This document shows, in pieces, positions 35,813 to 44,237 of a DNA stretch of 52,820 nucleotides. A program made the translations under genes and the position numbers. The DNA is from Accumulibacter sp. GTDB taxonomy: Bacteria; Pseudomonadota; Gammaproteobacteria; Burkholderiales; Rhodocyclaceae. The notes beneath the pieces are model-generated. The model was given only the letters and a program-made list of their open reading frames with translations, did not search any database and was not told the DNA's origin. Each line of letters starts with the position of its first letter. The first letter of the stretch is position 1. Where the stretch lies: positions 1-52,820 of the forward strand of contig NZ_JAMTDQ010000109.1 of NCBI RefSeq assembly GCF_023806635.1, given 5' to 3'.

Positions 35813-35838
35813 AAAAAAAATGCCGGCGATGCCGGCAT
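35813..35838 (-). terminator. Rho-independent terminator for minus-strand transcript
   Basis: An exact 8-bp inverted repeat, ATGCCGGC (35820-35827) and GCCGGCAT (35831-35838), with a 3-base loop. On the minus strand it is followed by eight T (35820-35813, sharing one base with the stem). It lies about 80 bp downstream of the stop codon of the PEP-CTERM remnant at 35921, as if it once ended that gene's transcript, and it shields the urt promoter. Confidence 0.8.
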
Positions 35839-35920
35839 GATTTTCTTCGTGACACAGCCTGGCGAACCGGGCCGTGTCACGGGCGGCAGCCCGAAGCGGA
35901 CCGCCGCCCGATCGTCAGGT

Positions 35921-36110
35921 TCAGACTGCCCGGCGACGCAGGCCGAGTCCAGCCAGACCGAGACCGACGAGCGCCAGCGTGCCCGGCAGCGGCACCGCCG
36001 ACTCGACCTCGACATAGGCGCCGCCGCCGCCGAAGGGCGACTGGTTGGCTTTGTTCCGTCTTGTCGGCGTACGGTGGCGACTCGGTGTAAAGCATGTCGA
36101 CAGTTCTGCA
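35921..36110 (-). pseudogene. Remnant of a PEP-CTERM (VPLPGT variant) protein gene
   Basis: The minus strand ends in a perfect sorting signal, AVPLPGTLALVGLGLAGLGL followed by RRRAV and a TGA at 35921-35923, preceded by NQSPFGGGGAYVEVES. Upstream, the same frame becomes Arg-rich nonsense without a signal peptide, while the adjacent frame reads TVDMLYTESPPYADKT, which would continue into NKANQSP if one base (G) were removed. No N-terminal signal peptide could be found in any frame before the divergent SPFH gene. This is interpreted as a frameshifted, truncated PEP-CTERM gene that still keeps its terminator. Confidence 0.6.
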
Positions 36111-36378
36111 GGCGCGATCGAGCCACGGCGTCGCGAGCCGCAAACCCAGCGTCGGGACGAAGCGGGGCGCTGTGCCAGGCGAGCTCGGTCGGCAGGTTGG
36201 GTGCTCGCTCGGCGTTCGGCGACCGAAGCCTCCCTGCCCCGCCGCAAGTCGGGCCCTCCGGCACACCGCGCGCAGGCCTTTGTGGCCGGCAGCCGCGGCG
36301 ACGCGATGTGACGGCGCCCAGCCTGGCCGGAAGCATCTACAATGAGAAAACCAATGCAACGCTGACGAGGAGTATCCG

Positions 36379-37275
36379 GTGCGCGAGATCGCTGAAGAAA
36401 GGCCGGCTGCGAGCATCTCCGGCTGGCTGGCCCTGCCCCTGTGGTTCGCCTTTCTGGTGTGGGCCCTCTGGCCGTTCATCGGTCTCGTGGCGTGGAACCT
36501 CATCGGCCTGGCACTGCCTTTTCCGACGCCGGTTTCGCTGCCCCGGATCCTGGCGATTCCACTGCTTGCCCTTGTCGGCAAGGGCTTCGGCATCCTGCAG
36601 CCGAACATCGCCGGCATCTTCACCTTCTTCGGCCGCTATGCCGGCACCCTGCGCCGGGACGGCTTCTACTGGGTGAACCCCTTCTACCAGCGGCAGAAGA
36701 TGTCGCTGCGCGCGAACAACCTCAACACGCCAACGCTGAAGGTCAACGACCGGGCGGGCAACCCGGTGGAAGTGGCGGCGGTCGTCGTCTGGCGTGTCGC
36801 CGACACGGCGCGCGCCGCCTTCGACGTCGAGGACTACGCCAACTACATCGTCATCCAGAGCGAGTCGGCCGTGCGCTCGGTGGTCAGCGCGCGCTGGTAC
36901 GACGGCGACGCCGACGGCAGGAACTCGCTGCGCGGCGACATGGACGCCGTCGCCGAACTGCTGGCGACGCGAATCCAGGAGCACGTCGCGCTCGCCGGCC
37001 TCGAGGTCGTCGAGGCGCGCATCTCCCACCTCGCCTATGCGCCGGAGATCGCCAGCGCCATGCTGCGCCGACAGCAGGCGGAAGCGGTCGTCGCCGCACG
37101 CGCCCGGATCGTCGACGGAGCGGTCGGCATGGTCAGGCTCGGCATCGAGCAACTGGAAGCCGAAGGAGTCGTCAGGCTGTCTGCCGAAGACCGCATCAGG
37201 CTGGTCACCAATCTGATGACCGTCCTCGTCTCGGAGAGCGAAACCCATCCGGTGCTCTCGGTCGGCAGGGAATAG
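36379..37275 (+). CDS. SPFH-domain (stomatin/prohibitin-like) membrane protein
   Basis: A 298-residue protein with two N-terminal hydrophobic segments (about 16-45 and 53-70) and a conserved SPFH core. The core begins FGRYAGTLRRDGFYWVNPFY and includes LKVNDRAGNPVEVAAVVVWRV and ESAVRSVVSARWYD. The C-terminal helix (YAPEIASAMLRRQQAEAVVAARARIVDGAV) is the typical oligomerisation region. Such proteins form membrane microdomain scaffolds or control membrane proteases. GTG at 36379 is the start, with GAGGAG six bases upstream. No partner protease (NfeD or HflC) is adjacent. Confidence 0.9.
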   Translation: MREIAEERPAASISGWLALPLWFAFLVWALWPFIGLVAWNLIGLALPFPTPVSLPRILAIPLLALVGKGFGILQPNIAGIFTFFGRYAGTLRRDGFYWVNPFYQRQKMSLRANNLNTPTLKVNDRAGNPVEVAAVVVWRVADTARAAFDVEDYANYIVIQSESAVRSVVSARWYDGDADGRNSLRGDMDAVAELLATRIQEHVALAGLEVVEARISHLAYAPEIASAMLRRQQAEAVVAARARIVDGAVGMVRLGIEQLEAEGVVRLSAEDRIRLVTNLMTVLVSESETHPVLSVGRE

Positions 37276-37317
37276 CGCCCGGCGCCCGGGCGTGCGGCGA
37301 CGGCCGGGCAGCGGCGA

Positions 37318-38196
37318 TCACGCTTCGTCGCCGGCGGCGGCACGCGTGCGCTCGGCGATGCCGGCCTCCCAGCCGAGCAGCGCCAGCTTGCGGCTGCTTC
37401 CCCAGCGATAGCTGCCGATCTCTCCCGACTCGCGGATCACCCGGTGACAGGGAATCAGGTAGGCGATGCGGTTGGCCGCCAGCGCACTGCCGACCGCCCG
37501 CTGGGCGTTGGGCGCGGCCGCCCGCCGCGCCAGTTCGCCATAGGAGATCAGCGTACCGGGCTCGACGCGGATCAGCGCCTCCCAGACCTTGATCTGGAAG
37601 TTCGTTCCACGCAGCAGCAGGTGCAGGGTGCCGCGCGCCGGCGTGGCGGGAAAGATGCGGGCCAGCAGCCGCCGCGCCTGCTCGTCATCGCGCACGGTCG
37701 TCGCCGCTGGCCAGCGTGCCAGCAGCTCGGCGAGCATCGCCGGCTCGGCCATCGAGCAGAAGGCGAGATGGCAGACGCCGCGCGCCGTCCACGCGATCAG
37801 TGCGTCGCCGAAGGGGGATGGCGCGAAACCACAGGAGATCTCGATGCCGAGGCCGCCCGAGCGGATCTCGCCAGGCGACAGCGCCTCGCAATGGACCATC
37901 AGATCATGCAGGCGGCTGCCGCTGCTGAGACCGCTGTCGGCCGCCACGGACAGGACGTCGCGTGCCTTCGCCAGTTCGCGCCGGGCGTGTTCCTTGGTCA
38001 GGTACTGCAGGAAGCGCTTCGGCGAGATGCCGGCCCAGCTGGAGAACAGCCGCTGCAGGTGGAAGGGACTCAGGTGCACGGCGGCGGCGACCTCCTCGAG
38101 CGTCGGCTGGGCGCGTGCATTCGCCCGGATGTATTCGATGGCGCGCGCGACGGCGGCGAAGTTGCGCGACTGCTCGTCGAGTTCAGGAGTGGGCAT
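37318..38196 (-). CDS. Ada-like AraC / O6-methylguanine-DNA methyltransferase
   Basis: A 292-residue protein joining an AraC-type DNA-binding domain (residues about 15-105, with VAAAVHLSPFHLQRLFSSWA and GISPKRFLQYL) to an O6-alkylguanine-DNA alkyltransferase domain. The suicide cysteine is in IPCHRV, preceded by VGSALAANRIAYL. The N-terminal zinc-binding phosphotriester-repair domain of E. coli Ada, with its Cys4 site, is absent. This matches the shorter 'bifunctional regulator/methyltransferase' type (E. coli Ada minus about 80 residues). It repairs alkylated guanine and may regulate genes. Its start overlaps the 3' end of a transporter remnant. Confidence 0.92.
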   Translation of the reverse strand: MPTPELDEQSRNFAAVARAIEYIRANARAQPTLEEVAAAVHLSPFHLQRLFSSWAGISPKRFLQYLTKEHARRELAKARDVLSVAADSGLSSGSRLHDLMVHCEALSPGEIRSGGLGIEISCGFAPSPFGDALIAWTARGVCHLAFCSMAEPAMLAELLARWPAATTVRDDEQARRLLARIFPATPARGTLHLLLRGTNFQIKVWEALIRVEPGTLISYGELARRAAAPNAQRAVGSALAANRIAYLIPCHRVIRESGEIGSYRWGSSRKLALLGWEAGIAERTRAAAGDEA

Positions 38197-38365
38197 GCCT
38201 TGCCTTCCACAAAGCCAGCAGCGATGCCGGCGAGAATCCCGTTGTCAGCCCGGTGGCCGCCAGCACCAGTTTGGCGCCAGGCAGCGTATGCCAGCCGACC
38301 GCCTCGCCGAGGAAGAGGTGGCCCCACAGCACGCCGAAGGCCGGATGGCGGACAGGATGAGAAGG
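38183..38365 (-). pseudogene. C-terminal remnant of an EamA/DMT-family transporter
   Basis: The minus strand encodes HPAFGVLWGHLFLGEAVGWH followed by TLPGAKLVLAATGLTT. This matches the last two membrane segments of EamA drug/metabolite transporters (pattern PxFGxLWGxLFLGE...G.xLVLxGtxLVT). There is no N-terminal portion upstream; the preceding sequence is unrelated. The stop at 38183-38185 lies inside the 5' end of the Ada-like gene, so an intact transporter gene was probably once translationally coupled ahead of it and has been lost by deletion. Confidence 0.7.
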
Positions 38366-38717
38366 CGAATCAGGCTGCAATCGTTCATGGCGCCATCACC
38401 ACCACGGAAGTGAAAGGATGCCTGAGTCTGCGGCAGGTGCTACCGGAGGCGCAATCCGATTCTTGCTGAGTTTCCCTGCACCATCGGTGCCGGATGGAAC
38501 TCCTGCCGCGTGGCGAGGCCCGATGGTCGCAAATCCCCCCGCCGTCAGTCTGTCCGGAGCCTGGCGGCAGGGCGCCCGCCGGCCGGAGCAGGATCCGGAG
38601 CAAGCCCGTCGACGGCGGCAGGCGGCCGGGCGGTCGCCGCCAACGGGACGACATCGCTTGCCTTCATCAGCTGATCGGCCGACGATGGCGCATTGTCTGA
38701 AGCGAACCGGGGACCTC
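38366..38717. other. Intergenic region, no gene
   Basis: About 350 bp between the transporter remnant and the next plus-strand gene. No frame has native-looking sequence. It probably contains the scar of the deletion that removed most of the transporter gene and the promoter of the gene at 38718; no promoter motif stands out. Confidence 0.35.
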
Positions 38718-39269
38718 ATGCAACTCGCACGCGCGCTGTTTCTTGTCGCCACCCTGCTGGCCAGCGGCCCGAGTGCAGGTGCCGGCCTTTTCGAAAGGGA
38801 AGTCGTCTTCTCGCAGGCGGACGTCGACGCGGCCCTGGCCAGGGCGAAGCCGCTGCAACTGTCCTACGGCGGGCTGATTTCGGTCGCCCTGAACGAGCCG
38901 CCGACGATCCGGCTCGACGGCGACGATGGCCGTGCCGGCATCGCCAGCGCCGTGGACGTGCAGATGCCGGGCAACCGGCCGCTGCGCGTCGCTGTCGCCG
39001 GCCGCGCCGGTCTTCGCTACGATGACCAGCAGAAGGCCTTCTTCATCGACGATCCGGTCATCGACTCGGTGAAGATACCGTCGCAGCGGAAGGAGGCCAA
39101 CCCGCTCGTTCGTCAGGCGGCCTCGCAACTGCTCGCATCGTACTTCCGGTCGAAGCCGGTCTACGTCCTGCGCGAGAACGGCAACCTGCAGGAAAAGACC
39201 GCGCGCTGGCTGCTGAAGTCGGTGCGCATCGAAACGGGCCGCGTGGTCGCCGTGCTGTCGCCGTTCTGA
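38718..39269 (+). CDS. DUF1439-like periplasmic protein (YceB-like)
   Basis: A 183-residue exported protein with the signal peptide MQLARALFLVATLLASGPSA ending near AGAG. The mature part has the alternating polar/hydrophobic pattern of the DUF1439/YceB-type fold (FSQADVDAALARAKPLQL, DDPVIDSVKIP, KPVYVLRENGNLQEKTARWL). No lipobox is evident, so it is probably soluble in the periplasm rather than a lipoprotein. The ATG at 38718 is chosen because it begins the signal peptide; ATG at 38685 would add 11 residues. The family function is unknown; a lipid-binding role is sometimes supposed. Confidence 0.75.
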   Translation: MQLARALFLVATLLASGPSAGAGLFEREVVFSQADVDAALARAKPLQLSYGGLISVALNEPPTIRLDGDDGRAGIASAVDVQMPGNRPLRVAVAGRAGLRYDDQQKAFFIDDPVIDSVKIPSQRKEANPLVRQAASQLLASYFRSKPVYVLRENGNLQEKTARWLLKSVRIETGRVVAVLSPF

Positions 39270-39300
39270 TCGGCAGGCGACGACTGCTCGCGCCAAGCGC

Positions 39301-39675
39301 CTAGACCATCGAGTGCAGGCCGAACATGTTGCCCTCGGTGTCGATGGCCAGCGCACAGAAACCGTACTGGCCGATCGAGAACTTGTCCTTGCAGACCTGA
39401 CCACCAGCCTTGACGACACGTCCGACCTCGACGGCGCAGTCCTCGCAGCCGAAGTAGACGAGCGTGCTGTTGCCACCCGACGGCATGCCCTCCATCTTCA
39501 CCAGCGATCCCGACGCGCCGCCGGCGTCCATCTGCATCGGAAAGGCCCACATCTCGATCCCCGGACTATCGAGCTGCGTGAACTCGACGCCGAGGACGGT
39601 GGCGTAGAATGACTTGGCGCGCTGCATGTCCTGCACGTAAATCTCGAACCAGCGGACGGGGTTTTCATTGTTCAT
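39301..39675 (-). CDS. VOC-family (glyoxalase/bleomycin-resistance fold) protein
   Basis: A 124-residue single-domain VOC protein. It starts MNNENPVRWFEIYVQDMQRA followed by KSFYATVLG, the family's first beta-alpha-beta unit. The second half has GCEDCAVEVGRVVKAGGQV and ends DTEGNMFGLHSMV, with the usual metal-ligand-like positions. The substrate cannot be predicted. AAGGAAA lies before the ATG. It is convergent with the DUF1439-like gene, 31 bp away. Confidence 0.88.
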   Translation of the reverse strand: MNNENPVRWFEIYVQDMQRAKSFYATVLGVEFTQLDSPGIEMWAFPMQMDAGGASGSLVKMEGMPSGGNSTLVYFGCEDCAVEVGRVVKAGGQVCKDKFSIGQYGFCALAIDTEGNMFGLHSMV

Positions 39676-40003
39676 GCCGATTTCCTTTCAGGGGTGTTTG
39701 GTCGATCCGTCGTCGACAACGCGATGCACCGCAGGCCGCATCCATGGACCCGCCGCCACAGCGGCAACCCCGGCAGCCAGCCCAGCGACGGCAGGAATCC
39801 CACTGCGCGCCGCTGCCCGACGGCCGGGCACGGTGGCCGGCCGCAGCGGCCTGCGCCGGATGATCGGTCCTGCACCGGCTTTCGTCAAGCACGGTGCCCC
39901 GGCAGCACGAATCAACCCTGGGCGACGCGACTCCGGGTTATGATCGGCGCCAGACTCCCGCGGATCGATGCCACGATGGCATGCTGCGGGACCGGGGCAG
40001 TCG
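39676..40003. other. Intergenic region, no gene
   Basis: About 330 bp between the divergent VOC gene and the membrane protein at 40004. All frames here are Arg/Pro/Ala-rich without motifs. It probably holds the two divergent promoters, not identifiable by eye. Confidence 0.35.
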
Positions 40004-40615
40004 ATGAACGATCTCCGCGACCGAGGGCGACGCAGTCTGCGCGCCGGCGCCCAGACGCTGCCGGCGCCAACCGCCGGCAGCGAGTCCGCTCGCCGCAGCG
40101 AGGCTCCGTGCCGCTGGACGCAGATTCTGCTCGTCACCGGCGGCTACGCTGCGGCGCTGGTCGTCGCTGCGGCAGCGGTGGCTGCCCGCTGGCTTCTGCA
40201 GGCGGATGCAGACAGCGGTGGCGCTGCTGGCATGGCCGCTTTCGGCGACGCACTGTGGTTCCTGATCGTGTTCGCCGGCGCAGCGATGCCGGCAACCGGC
40301 GCCGCACTGTTCTTCCTGCGGACGCGGCCGGTCTTCTGGCGAATCGCATCGCTGATCGCGCTCGCCACCGGGGCAACCGGCATCGCCGCACTGGTCGCCC
40401 TGCCGGCCGCGCACTCCGCCACGCTCCCGCCCGCAGCGTGCTCACTCCTGGCGCCACTGCGTCTGCTGCTGGCACCGGGGCTCGCCCTCGCCCTGTCGCT
40501 CGCAGCCTTCTTCTCGCCACTGCGGGGCTGCCGCCGCATCCTGCTCGGCTGTGCGGCCTGCGAAGTCATCGTTCTGGTGGGGGCGCTGCTGATCTGGCTC
40601 AGGCCTTCGGCATAG
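40004..40615 (+). CDS. Small integral membrane protein of unknown function
   Basis: A 203-residue protein with a basic N-terminus of about 45 residues and about four hydrophobic segments (near 50-72, 84-105, 113-140 and 150-200). Pairs of Cys occur near the end (RGCRRILLGCAACE). I recognise no family. The ATG at 40004 gives a cytosolic basic N-terminus; another start exists at 39968. It is convergent with the DoxX gene 97 bp downstream. Confidence 0.65.
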   Translation: MNDLRDRGRRSLRAGAQTLPAPTAGSESARRSEAPCRWTQILLVTGGYAAALVVAAAAVAARWLLQADADSGGAAGMAAFGDALWFLIVFAGAAMPATGAALFFLRTRPVFWRIASLIALATGATGIAALVALPAAHSATLPPAACSLLAPLRLLLAPGLALALSLAAFFSPLRGCRRILLGCAACEVIVLVGALLIWLRPSA

Positions 40616-40711
40616 CACGGCGACGACGCGGCGGGTCGCAGGCCGGCTGCGCGGCGCGTCCGGCCGGCATCGAGCACGTGGCGCGGCTCAGGCTGCTGCC
40701 CGCAGCGCCGG

Positions 40712-41206
40712 TCAGGCGCCGCCACAGCGGCGGACAAGCAGCGCATCGGCCGACAAGGCGCCACCTCCCCGGGCAACCAGGAAAAGCAGGCCCGCCGCCC
40801 AGGTGCCGTGCAGCGCGTACGCATCCGGATAGACGAAGATCTGGATGACCGCCGTCATGCCGAGCAGCGCCAACGCGGAAAATCGCGTCGCCAGTCCGAT
40901 CAGCAGCAGCAGCGGGAAGAGATGTTCGGCGACTGCCGCCATCGGTGCCGCGACTTCGGGCGCAATGAGCGGCAAGCGGTATTCGTCGCGGAAAAGGTCG
41001 AGCAGCGAATCGGCAAGCCGTGGCCAGCCGAACTCGAACTCGCCGCCGACGATGTCGATGCGCAAGCCCTGCACCTTGGTCTGGCCGGACGACCAGAAGG
41101 TGGCAGCCAGCGCGAAGCGGGCGAGGAAGGCGATCAGCGAGTCGGGGATGCGGCTGAGCAGCTCGACGGACTTGCGCACGAGACAGCGGTCGGCATGGTC
41201 GGTCAT
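40712..41206 (-). CDS. DoxX-family membrane protein of the bufferin cluster
   Basis: A 164-residue membrane protein of the DoxX family with about four hydrophobic segments. It contains LIAFLARFALAATFWSSGQT, an N-terminal DoxX hallmark, and VAEHLFPLLLLIGLATRFSA. DoxX proteins are often found with DUF692/DUF2063/DUF2282 genes. It overlaps the upstream DUF2063 gene by 4 bp (ATGA), so it is the last gene of this four-gene unit. A role in redox chemistry or membrane handling of the metal complex is inference. Confidence 0.9.
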   Translation of the reverse strand: MTDHADRCLVRKSVELLSRIPDSLIAFLARFALAATFWSSGQTKVQGLRIDIVGGEFEFGWPRLADSLLDLFRDEYRLPLIAPEVAAPMAAVAEHLFPLLLLIGLATRFSALALLGMTAVIQIFVYPDAYALHGTWAAGLLFLVARGGGALSADALLVRRCGGA

Positions 41207-41997
41207 GGTTGTTCTCCTTGCTCTCGAGGGGCCTGCCCGATGCCGAGCAGGAGATCGTTGCCGATCAGGAGGCCGAGGGCGGGCGCGGGGTCGAAGGGAG
41301 CCTCTTTCGTCGAGGCTTCCTGCACGGCATCGCCGAGCGCCGCGCCGCGCTGCAGCGCGGCGATGAAGCGGGCGGTTGCCGGCGACACCGCGATCACGGC
41401 AACCGATAGCCCTTGGCGCAGCACCAGTGCGCATTCGGGTTGCAGCGGGTCGACGGCGGCGAGGTCGCCGATGCCCTGGTGCGCGCCCCAAAGGGAAGCG
41501 ATGGCAAACGGCGAGCCGACCAGCAGCAGCGAGGAGTGCAGTTGCAGCCGCAGCCTCGGCAGCATCGCGGGGTCGGCGAGACAGGCGGCGACGGCGGCCA
41601 CCGGCAGCGGCGCGGCATCGGCGGCGTGGAAGGCGAGCAGCCGGGCGTACTCCAGCCGCGCCATGTCGGCAAGGTAGGGCACGCCGGCCGCCGGCGGGAA
41701 AGCGGCGACGAAATCGGCAAAACCATCGCCATACCAGGCCAGAACCGGCGACCGCGGCGGCGACCGGCGCGCGAATTCGTGCGCCATGGCGCGGAAGAAG
41801 GCTTCGCCGACCAGTTGCTGCACCACCGGAAAGCTGTCCGCCAGTGCGTCGATCAGCGAAACGATCACGTTGTTGCGATGGACTCCGAAGCGTTGCGCGG
41901 GGTCGGAGCCGTTCCAGCTGACGAGGCCGGGCGGCGCCGGCTGCGCCGGATCGAGCAGCGCGGCGGCGAAGGCGGCATCGCCGCCGAAGCGGCTCAT
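41203..41997 (-). CDS. DUF2063 protein (BufC-like partner of DUF692 enzyme)
   Basis: A 264-residue protein with an N-terminal DUF2063 domain ([20 protein letters not shown] then [20 protein letters not shown]). This domain acts as a substrate-recognition partner for DUF692-type peptide-modifying enzymes, comparable to MbnC in methanobactin synthesis. The C-terminal half is less conserved and lacks motifs. It overlaps the DUF692 gene and the DoxX gene by 4 bp each. Assignment as BufC rests on family and context. Confidence 0.88.
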   Translation of the reverse strand: MSRFGGDAAFAAALLDPAQPAPPGLVSWNGSDPAQRFGVHRNNVIVSLIDALADSFPVVQQLVGEAFFRAMAHEFARRSPPRSPVLAWYGDGFADFVAAFPPAAGVPYLADMARLEYARLLAFHAADAAPLPVAAVAACLADPAMLPRLRLQLHSSLLLVGSPFAIASLWGAHQGIGDLAAVDPLQPECALVLRQGLSVAVIAVSPATARFIAALQRGAALGDAVQEASTKEAPFDPAPALGLLIGNDLLLGIGQAPREQGEQP

Positions 41998-42908
41998 GCG
42001 GCCACCACGCGCATCGCAGCAGGCGCGCGCAACGCATCCAGGCGCCGGCCGGCCTGCAATGCCTCGGCCAGCAGCACCGGGAAAGGCGGCAGATCGTTGT
42101 CACGTTCGAGCAGCGTCGCCACCGCACCGGTGAAGCGCAGAGCCTCGTCATACAGCGCCCATACCGCTTCGGCCACCGGCGCAGCGTGGCTGTCGATGAG
42201 CAGCGGCGCACCCAGGCTGTCCACATCCCGCGCGAAGCCGGCGAGGTGGATTTCGCCGACTGCCGCCAGCGGCAACGCGCGCAGGTAGGCCTGCAGGTCG
42301 CGCCCGTGGTTGGTGCAGGAGACGTAGGCGTTGCTCAGGTCGAGCAAGAGACCGCAACCGGTGCGCGCGACCACTTCGCCGATGAATGCGGCTTCGTCGC
42401 GATCGGAAGCGGCAAACTCGACGTAGGTGGACGGGTTCTCGAGCAGCATGCGGCGCCCGAGTCGGTGCTGCACGCGGTCGATGTGCTCGCAGACGCGCTG
42501 CAGTGTCACCGAGTTGAACGCCACCGGCAGCAGGTCGTTGTAGTGGTTGCCGCCGTGCGACGACCAGGCCAGGTGCTCGGAAAACGATTCTGGCTGGTAA
42601 CGGTCGAGCAGCGCGGCCAGCCGGTCGAGGTGGGCTTCGTCGAGCGGCGCCTCGCCGCCGATCGACAGGCCGACGCCGTGGATCGACAGCGCATGGTCGG
42701 CGCGGATGCGGCCGAGGTAATGGTGGAAGGGGCCGCCCGGCACCATGTAGTTCTCGGCGTGGATTTCGAAGAAGCCGAGCGCCGGCTTCGTTTCGAGCAC
42801 CTCGAGGAAGTGCTCGGGCTTGAGCCCGACGCCCGCGGCGGCGGGCAGCGACGCCCCGCCGCCGCGCGCGGCGACAACCGCCGCCCGTGGCTTGCCGATG
42901 TCAGACAT
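41994..42908 (-). CDS. DUF692 multinuclear iron oxygenase (BufB-like)
   Basis: A 304-residue TIM-barrel enzyme of the DUF692/MNIO family related to MbnB. Metal-ligand segments are all present: [79 protein letters not shown] and IDSHAAPV. In this family, di- or tri-iron sites oxidise cysteines of a precursor peptide to thiazole/oxazole-like groups. The likely substrate is the Cys-containing precursor encoded 29 bp upstream. The start at 42908 gives the normal family length; longer in-frame starts exist but overlap the precursor gene. Confidence 0.92.
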   Translation of the reverse strand: MSDIGKPRAAVVAARGGGASLPAAAGVGLKPEHFLEVLETKPALGFFEIHAENYMVPGGPFHHYLGRIRADHALSIHGVGLSIGGEAPLDEAHLDRLAALLDRYQPESFSEHLAWSSHGGNHYNDLLPVAFNSVTLQRVCEHIDRVQHRLGRRMLLENPSTYVEFAASDRDEAAFIGEVVARTGCGLLLDLSNAYVSCTNHGRDLQAYLRALPLAAVGEIHLAGFARDVDSLGAPLLIDSHAAPVAEAVWALYDEALRFTGAVATLLERDNDLPPFPVLLAEALQAGRRLDALRAPAAMRVVAA

Positions 42909-42937
42909 GACGAGGCGCCGGATCCCGGATCCGCCGC

Positions 42938-43249
42938 TCAGGCCTTCTTCTCCTTGAATTCCTTGAGCTGCCCCATGCCGGTCGGCGAGGTCGGCGACGC
43001 CGTCTTCTCGCACGTGCCAGCAGGGACATAGGTCCAGGCATTGCCCTGGTGGTCCTTCGTCGAGCTGCCCGCGCACGAGGTACCGGGACCGGCCTTGCAG
43101 TCATTCTTGCCCTTCATGGCGATGCCGTAGCACTTCTCCTTGGCCGCGTCGGCGGCGATGGCCGGCGCGGCGGCCATGCTCAGGGCAGCCCCCAGGGCAA
43201 GGGCAAGGGCGGCAGCGGAGGCATGGCGGGTGGTGTCGTTCTGATGCAT
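42938..43249 (-). CDS. DUF2282 bufferin-type precursor peptide (BufA1-like)
   Basis: A 103-residue secreted precursor of the DUF2282 family. A signal peptide (residues 1-33, ending PAIAA) precedes a mature region with four cysteines: Cys40 (EKCYG), Cys51 (NDCKAG), Cys59 (TSCAG) and Cys80 (GTCEK), the standard bufferin pattern, and a Lys/Glu-rich tail ([10 protein letters not shown]). In described bufferins the two central Cys are modified by the DUF692 enzyme and the product binds copper in the periplasm. AAGGAG lies before the ATG. It heads the four-gene unit bufA-bufB-bufC-doxX. Confidence 0.9.
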   Translation of the reverse strand: MHQNDTTRHASAAALALALGAALSMAAAPAIAADAAKEKCYGIAMKGKNDCKAGPGTSCAGSSTKDHQGNAWTYVPAGTCEKTASPTSPTGMGQLKEFKEKKA

Positions 43250-43314
43250 GGTGAGACTCCTTCTCGATCGGTCAAGTGGGTCGGTGGACCATTCGCGGCA
43301 GCGTGGTCCGCTCA

Positions 43315-43343
43315 TTGGACGAACTGATCGACGAATCCTTACA
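43315..43343 (-). promoter_or_regulatory. Candidate ECF-sigma-type promoter of the bufferin cluster
   Basis: On the minus strand TGTAAGG (43343-43337) and CGTC (43321-43318) are separated by 15 bases, resembling the -35/-10 pattern of ECF sigma factors, many of which use a TAA-containing -35 and a CGTC -10. The predicted start would be about 60 bp before the precursor ATG. No ECF sigma gene lies in the window, so the assignment is tentative. Confidence 0.3.
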
Positions 43344-43654
43344 GATGCCGACGGGCATTGGCTGCGGGCCCCGGCGCGGCTTGGGTCGCGGTGTAAAGTG
43401 ATCCGACAGCTGCCACGGGACAGACCGTGACCTATTTCTCGTCACCCGTTCGCGTCGCCACGGCGACCACCACCACCTCGCCTGGCGCGCCCGGCGCTGC
43501 CGCGCTGCGGACAGATGGCCCAAGCACTCGGGTGCTCGCCCAGGGCAATCCCTGTCGGTCGTCAGCCGCGTGTCGTTGCGCACCCGGCGCAACAGGTTGC
43601 GTCCGCAAGGGAACCGTGGTCGGCCCCGACGGCTCCGGCAGCCGTCACGGCCGC

Positions 43655-44209
43655 TCAGCGCCGGAAGCGGACGGTCAGATCCGCCACGCGCTGCCCGAAC
43701 AGGCGCGCGGTCTCGAGATCTCCCGGCAGCATCTCGTCCGCGCCACCGTCGGCGGGCGAGGTGGCCATGGCACCGCAGAACGAGCCGACGTAGTTGAGGT
43801 CGTTGCGCTGCGCGGCACTGGTGTTGGCGGGCATCATGCCGGTGCCGACCCAGACGCCGCCGTGCTGCATGGCGAGCGTGAACAGGTAGTGCAGGGTGGA
43901 CAGCTTGTCGCCGTTCATCGTCGCGCTGTTGGTAAAGCCGGCAAACAGCTTGTCCTTCCACACCTGGGCGAACCAGGGCTTGCTCGACGCATCGGCAAAC
44001 TTCTTGAACTGCCAGCTGACGCTGCCCATGTACGTCGGGCTGCCCATGATGATGGCGTCGGCGGCGGCGAGGCATTCCCAGCCGCCGGCGGGCAGGTTGC
44101 CCTTGGCGTCGATGGCAACCAGTTCGGCGCCGGCACCTTCGGCCACGGCCTGCGCCATGCGCAGGGTGTGGCCGTAACCGGAATGGAAGACAACGGCGAT
44201 CTTGCTCAT
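43655..44209 (-). CDS. Flavodoxin-family NAD(P)H:quinone/FMN oxidoreductase (WrbA-like)
   Basis: A 184-residue flavodoxin-fold protein. It begins MSKIAVVFHSGYGHTLRMAQ, with the FMN-phosphate loop SGYGHT, and has IIMGSPTYMGSVSWQFKKFA, the FMN ring-binding loop of the WrbA/NQO type. Later TSAAQRNDLNYVGSFCGAMA is shared with a frameshifted remnant at 1950-2095. The protein probably reduces quinones by two electrons and protects against redox cycling. AAGGAG precedes the ATG. It lies 28 bp downstream of the pirin gene on the same strand. Confidence 0.9.
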   Translation of the reverse strand: MSKIAVVFHSGYGHTLRMAQAVAEGAGAELVAIDAKGNLPAGGWECLAAADAIIMGSPTYMGSVSWQFKKFADASSKPWFAQVWKDKLFAGFTNSATMNGDKLSTLHYLFTLAMQHGGVWVGTGMMPANTSAAQRNDLNYVGSFCGAMATSPADGGADEMLPGDLETARLFGQRVADLTVRFRR

Positions 44210-44237
44210 GGTGAATCTCCTTGTGCGGGTTGGCAGA

